Source: Ascaris suum
Taxonomy: Eukaryota; Nematoda; Chromadorea; Rhabditida; Ascarididae
Reading direction: 5' to 3'
Length of the DNA stretch: 64,000 bases
Assembly (NCBI GenBank): GCA_013433145.1
Contig: CM024168.1
Location: forward strand, 7,882,184 to 7,946,183
The notes below the pieces were generated by a model. It made no database searches, was not told where the DNA came from, and worked only from the letters and a program-made list of their open reading frames with translations. This document shows, piece by piece, positions 37,601 through 49,200 of the stretch. The first letter of the stretch is position 1. The number at the start of each line of letters is the position of its first letter. Position numbers and translations under genes: made by a program.

Positions 37601-40243
37601 TCAAAGTTAATATATGGTTTATAAAGGTTTCCATTTGATGCCTCATTATATTAGTTCTTAATAAGCAGGAGATATTTTCGTTTATTCGAAACCTGCTTTC
37701 CATTACCTGACGCAATATGTGTGGGCGATGCTATCGAGCTTCGACGGATGTAGATGAGCAACTACTGGAACCAGGTGATGTACGCAGTAAAATGATAGTC
37801 GGCAATGGCGAAAAGTGATGAAATTTTTATAGATAAGCAAAGTGAAGCGACATGCCAAAATATAGAGAAGAGTGAATATTTATTTATAATGATCGTGTTG
37901 ATAGAATTGTAATTAGAAATCGAAAGCAAGGAGATGCTGCAAGGATGTCACCCTCGTAAATCCGTGGAGTGCAGCTTTGCGGGAACCAGTCATGCTACCC
38001 TGTTCTTGCATATTAGTAGTTTATAACCTCTAACCTCTAGAACTTTGAAGTGGATCATCACAAAGAATGTGATCGAACAACGTAACGTGATTATTATACA
38101 AACAAAGATTCGTGCTTAAAATGTGCTCACTGATGCGCTCTTCCAAAAAATCGTCCAGTATTCCAACTGTAAACCATATTATTCTTTGGAGCACACTACG
38201 TCCTTCATGCAGCAACCTCCAGTTTCATTATAGCTGTAGGTGGTAGATTTGTACGTGTGATAAAGTCGGTTTCTAATCAAGAGTTTGGTCACTGAAGGTG
38301 GAGAGAGGGGCGAGAGAATAACAACGTGTTTAGAAAAGTATCTAATAACTAAAGAAATAAAACAATCCGTAAAGCCGTTGATTTGTAAAACATTTCACTA
38401 TATATTTTAATACCTGAACAGTTTCGACCAACATATTTCTTCAACGCTTGAATCCCCTTTAGAAGCATTTCGTGCCCTTCTCAGCTCATGCTCCCCTCTT
38501 CATGGTAACAGATGGGCAGTCCATTGATATTTCAAACCTGTGTCTCCTCGTATTTTCTTTTCCACCTCAGAATATTCAATCATTCTCACTTTTTCGGTAT
38601 TTTGCTTTGATTTCTCCGTTTTAAAAAATCTTTATATTATTGCACTTGCCGACTTCCGCTTTGCTGTGCTCATTACCTAACTTCAATATTTGTTCTTCCG
38701 TAGCCGTTGATTTAGTCACTGCAACTGTTTCGTTCATGCATACTGTTCATTCTCTCACTTGCCTGCGCACCTGCTATTGATGACTTCATGAGGTGAAAAA
38801 TTGCGACACTAAAGATTCCTTTCAATTCGAAAGGTGGATCGGAGTCATAAAGCGCCCTTCAGAACGTTTCTTCGAACCGCGCTGCGGTCAGAGAGATTAT
38901 TTCCTTTCAGTTACTTGTGACTCATATTTTGCAAGAAAATTGAAATTCGCCATCGAGAAGGCACATTCTCAGTAAACTTGAATATCAAGCAATTGCCATC
39001 TGCCTTCTTAAGTCACTGACTATGGTGGCATTTTTGAACAAAATGTTTTCGTTCCACCTCGTGGAGTGATTCTAAAGGTCTGAGCTGCCTCACTGTTAGC
39101 GTACATATTGCCGTATGGGTGTGATTTTCATTGAAGTCCTCAGAGTGGCCCTTATGAAATGTGCTGTGGTGTTTCATCCGCGGCACTTGGATTACTGATA
39201 GTGCGTGTTAGTCAGCATCTACAAATTGATTCATCTGTTCTATGAGGGCTTTGTCTAGCGCTTTCGAGTCAAAATGAAGATTGGTTGCGAGCGATTGATG
39301 CGCCCTTATTGATATCCTGTTCCCGGGAGGAGATGGTTACTAGCTTCTATGAGGGTTTGTGTTAGTGATCAACGATGTTACTAGCCTTTCATTGATAAAT
39401 ACGTCACGCGATTTAGTTGCTCACGTGACATTGCGCAACAGCGAACTAACTTTACATGGGTACAAGTTCTTTACTGTGAGAAAAAAATATATTGCAGTGC
39501 AAATGTTCTCTAAAGCAAAAAGTTTAACTTAGGCTAGTTCCGCAGGTCACGTGGGAATTCTCTCTTAGACAGCTGCGCTCGCAAGGGATCGATACATAAA
39601 ATAATAATAAAAAATGTCTAATATTAATCAGTGTTAAGATCCTCACTATAATATTGAGAAGGTCTGAGGTTAAGCATAGAGCTATGGCAATGATCAGCAC
39701 CCCATGAGAATGTACTTGGGCGAGCCACTACTTTCGTGATTGCGGTCAATTAGAATTTTGCAGCTAGTCGACGATAACTTGCGCACAGAAGGCAACATCG
39801 ATTTTGAAGTGAAGCACACGGAATGGTTCATAATTCTCGAATGCAGAACGAAGAAACGGTGCGTGTTTGAAGACAAGTCGCTAGGCACAACCCTCCTCAT
39901 CGATATGCGGCGCGATAGAAGCATCGGATCAAGAGTGAACTAATAATCTTTCAGTTTTTGCTGTTTTGTGAATGTTTCACAACACGATAACGATAAGCGA
40001 AGCAATCTGACTGAACTCACGAGTGCTTTGTGTGATATTCGAGCCATATTCATCGTCGGACATGCAGATGATTGTAAAATTGAGAAGAAGCGAATTTCCC
40101 ATCAGCCATGCAAGACACACAGTCGAAATCACCATGATTACATAGCGAGTGTGATTGTGGAATGCGATGGACGGATGCTCATGCAAATGTGCGATGTACT
40201 CGTCATGCTGTCGAGCCGCTTCTGGATCAACATGCCTGAGCAT
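28695..40243 (-). CDS. Gene B: SLC17-like MFS transporter, ten exons, 495 aa
   Basis: Tandem paralog of gene A, also a predicted 12-TM MFS carrier with unknown substrate. Exons (minus): 40243-40021, 36703-36571, 36069-35964, 35670-35563, 34596-34448, 33003-32814, 31753-31600, 31001-30868, 29962-29844, 28866-28695 (TAA), together 495 aa. All nine introns match gene A in position and phase; exons 2, 3, 4, 5, 7, 8 and 9 have identical lengths and exon 6 has one extra codon. In exon 4, 21 of 36 residues are identical. The N-terminus is 15 residues longer and His-rich. The exofacial loop has an N-I-T site at N69. The signature loop reads [11 protein letters not shown], so the family's E-R pair is K-Q here. 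The C-terminus is short with an HHH run. The start ATG lies 4 nt after a TTCCAG acceptor, which fits spliced-leader trans-splicing or a 5' UTR intron. The intron 2 donor (AG|GTTCGC) is a weak consensus. Confidence 0.93.
34758..35236 (+). CDS. Possible nested plus-strand exon in gene B intron 4
   Basis: A TTTTTCAG acceptor at 34757 and a consensus donor (TATG|GTAAGT) at 35236 bracket an open frame of about 160 codons on the strand opposite gene B. The middle ([19 protein letters not shown]) is heptad-like and about two-thirds of its third codon positions are G or C, well above the local background. A Ser/Thr/Ala-rich part follows. The minus strand here is also partly open ([16 protein letters not shown]), so the coding strand is uncertain. 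No domain is recognised. Confidence 0.33.
36737..37250. repeat. GC-rich ~0.5 kb insertion, probable dispersed repeat
   Basis: The sequence starts about 30 bp outside the acceptor of gene B exon 2, within intron 1, and is clearly more GC-rich and CpG-rich than the AT-rich intron around it. No convincing reading frame spans it. The sharp change in composition suggests an inserted repeat element. My impression of similar sequence in other hookworm contigs is memory only and was not checked. Confidence 0.45.
39764..39943 (+). CDS. Possible nested plus-strand terminal exon in gene B intron 1
   Basis: An ATTTTGCAG acceptor ends at 39763 and a 59-residue open frame runs to TAA at 39943. It includes [19 protein letters not shown] and [13 protein letters not shown]; the G/C bias at third positions suggests real coding. 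It lies 78 bp from the end of gene B exon 1, on the opposite strand. No upstream exon was assigned with confidence; an open frame at 38793-38975 is a weak candidate. Confidence 0.3.
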   Translation, partial: LVDDNLRTEGNIDFEVKHTEWFIILECRTKKRCVFEDKSLGTTLLIDMRRDRSIGSRVN

Positions 40244-40260
40244 TTTTCTGGAATACACAC
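40244..40260 (-). promoter_or_regulatory. Probable trans-splice (spliced-leader) acceptor of gene B
   Basis: On the minus strand a TATTCCAG acceptor ends at 40248, with only four A residues before the start ATG at 40243. Such tight spacing is typical of SL1 trans-splice sites in nematodes. A cis-spliced 5' UTR intron would look the same. Confidence 0.45.
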
Positions 40261-43200
40261 ATTGAAACTTTAATCGCTTTCCGGATTACATCACTCAAGC
40301 TTTCTAAAATCTTTTCTCCATGCTCTGAGCGTATCTACTACTCACTCTCAGATGCACGCTGAATTGTAGTCGCAGATTAGGACGGATAAAACACTTTGTG
40401 CAAAAACGTTTTGCAAATTAGCGAGTTACTTTCCGTCGCAGTTAGGGAAATAAGAGTTTTCTATGCATGGAACGCAGAGGATTGACAACAATGGTCACAA
40501 CAGCGCCGCAATTTCTCGTAAAATGCTGTCATGCTTGTATTCAACAGATACTCCAACAGTCTGCGAAGATTCACTCGCTGGCTCTAACGAGTCTCTTGCT
40601 GCTAAGTCGCCTCTGATCATTTGAAATGACTTCTCGCTGAAATAATGGGAAAGTTAGAGCATTTCTAAGAGGGAAAAGATTATCCTCATTTCATCACATT
40701 GACCTTTGTTCCGTTTGAGCTGGATTATTAGAGCATATTGAAGTATTCGCTAATCGAGATTTTTTTCACTGCATGGGTGGAAGGTTGTCAAGACTTTATA
40801 AGCACAAATTTTGCAGTGATACGCAGATTTGTGTGTCCAGAAGGCAATGCCACACAACTTTGCTTCACTGGCGGCTGCAAACTGAATGCAATTTTCTGAT
40901 TTATTTTAACTTTTCGACGTCCTTGTTTGGCTAAGATTACTGAGGCAAATAATTAATTCGTACGGGTCATTACAACAAATTTTCAAGTATGCTTTATCGT
41001 TTGCTGTATTTCTTCGTACATAAATCCTTGCCATGTGAACAATATTCAATATTCATACTAATTACTGCTAGCTTCTTTGTCGTAGTGTCTTTTGTCTCAG
41101 GCCATTCGAGTTTTGAGCCTGTACAACAAAGGAAGATATTACTAGATTCCAACTTTTCATCGCGTTCCCTCGACTCTCAATAAATAATTAACGCCAGTAG
41201 AATTTTCACCGAAAATTCTGCGAGAAAGTTATATTTCCTCGTTCATCCAAGCTATTGCACGTATCATTCCTATGCTCAAGCACTATGAACCCCCTCTGCG
41301 GCATTTCTCCAGTCACAGAAAGTTTGTAGATTAAATAGAGAGCGATTTCACGGTAGTCGGCGACGTCTTAAAACGAGGCTGCTGCATGCGGAGAATCAGC
41401 TTTCGTATATAAGCATTGCCCATTGTCATCATGTGCAAACATAATTTAATCACTGAGAAAATTTTGCATAATTTCCTCGATAAAGCGCAAAATTCAATGC
41501 CATTCAAAATTATGGCACCAGCACTATTTAAACAATTGTCCCTGAACTAGCAAAAAGTTTTGCAAACTGTTATTCGACAGTGGGAAAGTAACCTTTGCAA
41601 GTTGAAGTTTTTTTATGAATGTATCATGGAGTCGGTTGAAAATGTAGGCAAAATTGAGAAACAAATAAGAAAGAAAAATTTCTGTACTAGTCGCTTGCAT
41701 TCCAACAATTCATATACTAAATTACTATATAGAATTATTACACTTATCGGGAGTCTATTGTCATCTTCGTTGATATATCTCGCTGCAGTTATCTCTCCGT
41801 GCATAAAATTGCTCATTTAGCAGGAAAATAGCACTTACTACTTAACACATTATCGAAATAAAAGAGATAATCTGGATAGATAGGTCAACATCTGTCACGA
41901 TTTCGCTATAGAAATTACCGGTCAAAATGAACGCTTATATGAAGACAACTTGTTTCCAAACTTTACAAAAATTGTATAAAGCTGCGACTTATTCTGTTAG
42001 CTCAGATTGATGCTGTGAAACAGTTTTCGTTATGCTACATCAAACGCTCACTTCTTGCAAAAGCCGTTAGCAAACCTATTGAAACGTTACAGAAACTGAA
42101 TGTGAGTTAGACCGTTATTTCAGCGTTTGCAGTGCTGAAGAGAACAGTTTCCATTAAATAAATTTTTCTGCTGAAGGGGCACCAACTGACTCGAAAAGCA
42201 TTCATTCGTATTTCTGAAACAGCTCAACTGCACTCGAATAGCCGTCACCATTTGAGCTGAGCTGGAGCAACCTAGAGGATTCCTTCAAAATAAGATGCTA
42301 ATAATTCTGAATCTTGAGTTACAGCCGATTTCTTAGTCTTGCTTAGGCCCAGATGATGACCATGGTTTTGACGACCAATAAAAACGGGTACGAATCCGGG
42401 TTCTTTCGCATTCCGCCAAACGCGCTATCAGTAAGCCTTTGTGTTGAGGTACCAGTGTGAAAAGCAAAGGGCCTGTAGTCGCCGCCGTCTGCGGATAATT
42501 TTTTATAGTTAACCAAAATGATGTTTAGTGTAGAAGATGTTATTAACTAAAACAACATCGCTGATAATATTCTTTACGCGCTCAATGCTGATCTTAGTAC
42601 TGTGCTTGCAAATCCATCGAGGAAACGTATAATTGTATGCCCGTACTACTTTGTTTTCAAGTGGCTTTCTAGAGTTTTTACAACAAAATCATGCATAATC
42701 ACATTTAAACAAGTTGAATGAGTTTCTCTGAGAGAGAATTTCTTCCCAGACATAGCTTATTAATCGCTACTGGTGATGAAAAAGAAGTAACGTGGAGTCA
42801 ACGATGCTTCGTTCTCAACTAGCTGCGGCTTATGAAAATCATCAGTGATAAAAACAGGAGGCTAACTACAGTACAGTAGGTAATTTTCTTGATCTTAACC
42901 AACATGTTGACATTGTACAATAAGACCGATGTTGTTTGCAGCGAATTCAACAGGTTCTTTTATGTGGTCAATAAAATAACGCGAAATATGTTACTATTTA
43001 GCCAGTTGGCAACATACAGCAGATTAATTTCGTCCATATAGGATTTCGTAGATATAATTGAATACTTTCGGAGAAAAGAAATGCGCATTTCCGTTTGTGT
43101 CAAGATGAATAAAACTGCGTTAGAAAAAATATTGCGGCACTCAGTAAACGAAAGTTGCAAATGCATGAAAGCAACCGCATTCCGTGATTTCTACCCACTT

Positions 43201-46200
43201 TTCCCATTATGAGTACATAATTTTGAGACTCTCAATTACACAACTCAGTCGATTGCAGGGTAATAGGTACTGCTGTATTGCGTCGCTCTAAGCTCCGGTT
43301 TCGACACCCCCTTATGGTAGGACACTGAAAACCGGTAATCAGCTGTCGGAACTAACGACGGTCTCCAAAAGTTATTATGAAATACAAAAGCTGTTTGTAA
43401 AGATGAACAAATTTGTAGACTCTTTCACTACTTTTTTTTGTATTTTGCATATCATGTGCATGTGATAGTCTTTGTTCCCGTATGCACCTGATAACAGTAT
43501 ACTTACACATGATGCAATAGGAAGGTACAAAGCCAAAGTTGGATGTGTAAGTTCTTTTGCATGTGCATAACAGCACAATGTGACTAATGACTCTAATGCA
43601 CCGTCATGTGATCAAGGCGCATCTATAACTCCATCCCATCAAATATCGATCGACCATCCTCCTTGCCGTCCCCCCACCTTCCCCTACCTTGTGGAACAGC
43701 ACAGTGGCATCGAAATTGTGCATTCAATTCCACTTCGTCGTATAGCTTTAGAACTAATGCCGTCATAGCAAAATTGTAGCGTCTTTTGTGTAATAGCAAA
43801 TAGCAAAACAATACTGCTGTATGAAAGAATGATCAAAGCAAGAAACGGAAGTACGTTGGCGGAAGTTGTAGACAGCAGTGTCAATTCAGGACGATTAAAC
43901 TATATCACTCCTCGAAATTACACAAGACGAACAGGTGAGATTAGGGAATGCATACTCAACGATACAGATCATACCAGCATGGCAACGGGAACAACCGAAA
44001 AGACAGCTGGATTAGTCACCGCCCTGACATTTTCATATGCTGATACACTTATTTCCACGCAATCTGAATTGTTGAATACGCTTTGCAAACACGCGGCGAA
44101 TACCTTCGGTGACAAGTGATAGCTTGGCACATTTCCTTTCTCGTGTTCAATGGTATTCTGCTTCCTCTAAAGTCAACTTCGTATCTTCCTCATCATTAGT
44201 TCGAATCACCAGAGTGGGCATTGGAGCGCTTTGAGGGGATAACCAAATGCGCTTTTCTGTAATCACCTGCTCGTGACTAAGAAAAGGTCAGGGCGGTGAC
44301 TAATTCAGCTGTCTTTTCGGTTGTTCCCGTTGCCATGCTGGTATGATCTGTATGGTTGAGTATGCATTCCCCAATCTCACCTGTTCATCTTCTTGTGTAA
44401 TTTCGAGGAGTAACATACTTTAATCGTCCTGAATTGACACTGCTGTCTACAACTTCCGCCAACGCACTTCCTTTTGTCGCTTTGATCACTATTTCATACA
44501 GCAATATTGTTTTGCTATCTGCGAGTTGCTGAAGAATTCCTGCCCTCGAACCATACCATTGGTAACACATGATAGAGGTAATTTTGTCTTAAAAATTTGT
44601 TTTCTATTATATTACAATGACTGCGTGCTGTATTATTCTATTTTAATAGAAGACATATTGATGAGTGCCAAGGTTATCACAAAGTAATCGCGAACCACTT
44701 CTGTGATTCACCTTCAAATTATTTGCATGTGAGCGTCGCCAAATGGATGCTATTGTAATGATAGCCTAAACGATTGCAAAAGTTTGAATGTCTTATTATT
44801 TTCACCAATTAAATTCAAAGAAATGTTTAATTCAGAGAAAAGAAAGAAAGTGAAATACTGCTACCAATGAAAGCGCCTATTCTGAAATGCACTGTTACGA
44901 ATGAAAGCGCTTATTCTGCTCCTACTGTGACTATGTTGCACACCTACTTCAAATGAAATATTGTTGTCGCTTTAATTCTAATTACAATATGCACGTTATT
45001 GCCGCTATATAAGCAGCGCCTTTGTCTCAGTAAACGCACTCCCTTGGCCTCCCGTCGGCGACATTCGCCACATAGTTTAATATGTTGCAATTCATGGCGG
45101 AGAGTATTAATCATTACATACAGATCGTTGATAGCACAGCACTGCAATAATTGAAAAGTTTTTAACTGATGGTTAAGGAAATGCAACAGTCACTGAACGT
45201 TGTCTTTCTGCTTCTGTTAATTTCCTATCTTCTGTGTACCTTGTGTTGACATCGTGTAACTCTTGCATCAGGAGGAAAACAGAGCTGATAGAATCATATC
45301 TGTCGGAATTCAAACTTTTACTGCTGTGATCATTTGGTTACCTCCCTAAACATGCATCAATGAAGTTCGTTTTTGCATGGAAACAATCGAAAGTGTTCTT
45401 GGCGATGTGTTATTCAACCGTTCAGGCCGTTTTGAATTCCCAAAGAAAAATGGTTTACCTCCATAAAAATATTCACAAATGTTTCCCGAGTGAAACTTGG
45501 TAAACTGCTCTTGGCTCATTTGACACTCATCAGTGCAGCAATAGTACGTAGACATCGCAAAACAGCACGAATAGCGCAAAGTCATTTTTTCACTTCCACC
45601 TAAAACTGGCGACTAAGCGGAAATGCGCACTGGTCTGCTGAAGGCCATAGCTGTGAAAAAAGTTGTGATTTACATGGCTCTAATATTGTAACACAGAGCT
45701 CAACTGATCGTTTTAATATGAAAAAGTGTGGTGTAATGTTTTTTCACTAACAGTTAAGAAGAGTCGAAATTATAAAGTTGACTCTTAACAATCATTTGTG
45801 TTAGTGATAAATAAAGAAAGAATTATTGGATTTCTGTGAAGAAATCAGCAAAGCAGCGGATTAAAATACAACACCTTATTCGCTCATACGTTTTCGTCAC
45901 ATAATCAGATATTGTTATAATATAAAATACAATAAATATAGAGATCATTAAATTTCATACTCTTTAGTGATTGCAGTTAGCAGAATTTTGAGAGAACAAC
46001 AACACAACGAAAGCATTGCATTTTATTTTTGGTTTTACTTGACTGCCTTTTTTAAATGATATAGCAGGCAATTTTTTTTCAACAAAACGCATTCGTAATA
46101 GAAACTATTCTTTCAAAGTATCGAGAAACCATACCGAAGTAACCCTATACCGAAGAAAGCAGAAATACTTGTGCACGCATATTGAAGAAATTCACACTCA

Positions 46201-49200
46201 ATACTAACTCGCACTGACCAGTAGAGGATATGCCTAGGTGAACAAACATCGATTCGGTTTCACAGCCTATTATTTTAAAGAGATGACCGAGTGGGATGTT
46301 TTCATCCCAGTTCGAAGTAGCTAAACTCTAAGAAGATGGAACTTTCTTTCGAAATTCCTACTTGGTTCATTGGAACGATTGTCTGAACCAGTAGAATTCA
46401 TAAAAGAGCAGAGAGAAATTAAATATGTAAGGGAGAATAAAAGTTTCGTGCTCAGATCGTTCAACAGTTCGGGAAATGCACCACTAGCGTAGTAAAAGAT
46501 TTGCTAGTTCTTTTATGTGCTTCCGAAGTGAAATGCTGCGAATATCGCACTAGGACGATGTTGTATGGCGAAACCTTTGCTGGGGATTTGCATATTTCAC
46601 AGTTTTTTCCGTTTCGTCAGTAATCGTACGTAAACAACATTCACTGCTTCATACTCTCTTGCCACTATTCACTTTCGCGTCCACTTCGTTGAAAAGCCAA
46701 CCGACTTGATGTAGCGGGCAAAGAATATTCTACTGCTGTCCTCGATCATCACTGATGTGATTAATCCTGACTGCCTATACAATAACGGGTAATTCATATC
46801 ACATTCTTCCCATACCACAGATGGGTAGAGAAGTGGACGAAACGAGTGGATGGGTGTGCGTTGAACAAAATTGGATAGCCCTTGCAGTCAAACATGCACC
46901 ATGAGTGTAACGCAACGATGCAATTCCTTTGTTGGTGACATTTATTTGCAAATTTTCTCTGGTATATGCGAGGTTCATTTTAGAAACACTGGTGTGGAAA
47001 GAGTGCCTAAGCCACATTCCTCTAAAAAAACGGAGCGATTGGATCTGATTGAACGAATAGATAATCGATATCACTTCCTGATTACAATCAGTTTGATAAG
47101 TTGAATTTTATATGCGAACGGCCAAATGAGTCAAATATGTATTGTTAGAGCTGTTTCAGTGATGAATTTGTCATGTACAGTTATGTATTGCAAATTGAAG
47201 TCTTTATAAAAGCGTGTTACAAAGAAATTTGCCAATTTATGAAAACTTTGTGAAAGATGGGTTCGTGGAGATGAAATCACCTCAGACACATCAAATATGA
47301 AGGTGAATTCGTCTGCATTCGATTTCTGTATGCAGTGCACAGGTCTAGTTGCCTGAGTGCAGGTAAATGTGCTGCCTTTTCTGAATGCAGTTTTGAAAAT
47401 CGATCGGAAGTGAGCGATTGGATGTGATTGGAGGAGTTGCTCACATCGGTTTGTTTCTCAGTACAAACTGAGGTCGTGCTAATACCAGTGGGAATATCGA
47501 ATGCATTGCTGCCGTTACAAACGAATAATTTTGCCCACTACTGTGTTGCCGTAGATAGTAATCCTCGCATCTGGGCTTCCGACGTCCTCATCCGTGAAAT
47601 CAAAACGTCTTTGAATGGACCAAAGATGAAAGGGGAACATGGGGAAAGGCAACAAAAGTGGACGTGCACTGATAAGGAAAGCGAAGTAAGACTAAGTTGC
47701 AGATTTTTTAAAGCCATTCGGACACAAATCAGTATTGTAATAGTTGGGTCGCTTGCGGTCTTGCTACTCGGAAAGTGGTCATTAAAGGAAACAGTATTCT
47801 GAATTCGACCTCATGAGCCCCTGCTTCTCTTTGGCATTATGTGGTTCCGTGTCGGATATTCCGTCCTTTCTCCCATCTCTTCTCCCCTTTCCTCCATACT
47901 CTTCGACATATTGATGGGATTACTGTGTACACTAATGGTTACACTCCATGTTTTGTACTCTTAATTAGACGCTGCTTTCTTTGATACTACTGCGAGTGTG
48001 TAGAACGTCGAGAGCGCAAAGACAAGTCTTTGTGGGCGGAAAGAACAGTGGAAGTGCTCATGACGCGAATCTGCATCAACACCGCCAGCCCAAACTGCAT
48101 CACATTAGCCAAGGAAAGAGTCGAGAAGGACCGCTTGTTTAACTGAATCATTTGTTGAACATTTCTGATGAATATTTTTTTCAAGCGGTTAAAATCTGTG
48201 TTGGGAATCATCATAAGTAGCAAATTAAGCCAACCGAAATGATGAAGAGAAAAAAGTATCACTGCCTTTAGCAACATCAACATCTACTTTCCTCAAGGAG
48301 ATAATGGGAAGGCTTGGGCAATCCCTTCCCCTTCCTCCCCCAAACATGCTCGCCTGAGCAGACACCAGAAACATACTGCTCCCATCTGCGTTGGCTTTTC
48401 CTTAATGCAAAGTAGAGCGATCTTATTGCTTCGGTTATGAACAACATTCAAATAGTATAAATATGAGAACTTCTGGTGTCAGGGAGAGAGATTTCCACTT
48501 TTCCTACTTTTTCTCAGACATGTTACATCGATTTTTTTCCCCTACAAGCGAAGAATGCCGCATACAGTCTCATACTTTGTGTTTCACGAAAACTGCAAAA
48601 TTTCCACTGTCCTCCATTGCTATCGGCTCATGTCGTTCGCAAATGCTATATGCCATGGCATTCAGTACTCAAACGCAATAATGCACCGATCTTCAGAGGT
48701 CTTCGACGCAAAATCAGCAACTGGAAAAGCCCGCCACAGTTGGCGACACAATCTGCACTTTTGCATTGCCCTCAGTAGGCTGGCTAGCCGATTGCGTCAA
48801 CTGCCAATAAATAACAAAGCGCGCAAAATATAGTATTTGGGCGTTTAATTGACCCCATCACGCTGACGAATCTCCTGAACGAGAGTGATCAGTGCGTATC
48901 GATTTAGTCAGCTAAATTTTTTCTCAAATCGATAATCGGCGTAAAAGTGGAAATCCGAACGGCTGAAAATGCAGGGACCTTTAAGCGCTTATAATCTTCC
49001 CCAGAGTTGATGGATCAGGTCAAATATCACTACATAAGGTGAACGAATACTGTGCTGGAGGGAATCTGGAGCTCCAATTCATCCATTCCTAAGCAGAAAC
49101 TACGTACCCACCATATAGCCATACACAGCGACACATGCGCATATTTACGATGCTACCATGATATGTGTGAAGAGAAAATCTGAAAAGCATGCAATAAAAT

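Noticed and set aside
42380..42400. tRNA B-box-like sequence (GGTACGAATCC)
   Set aside because: No matching A box at the right distance and no cloverleaf pairing.
47428..47802. 124-codon plus-strand frame with a possible C-terminal TM helix
   Set aside because: Isolated, no recognised domain, no partner exons, and composition like background.
47987..48283. Hydrophobic minus-strand frame resembling a receptor fragment
   Set aside because: Only one hydrophobic stretch at the start; the rest lacks the repeated TM pattern of nematode chemoreceptors.
48463..48833. Region open in all three plus-strand frames
   Set aside because: Simultaneous openness in three frames points to stop-poor composition rather than one gene; no frame is convincing.
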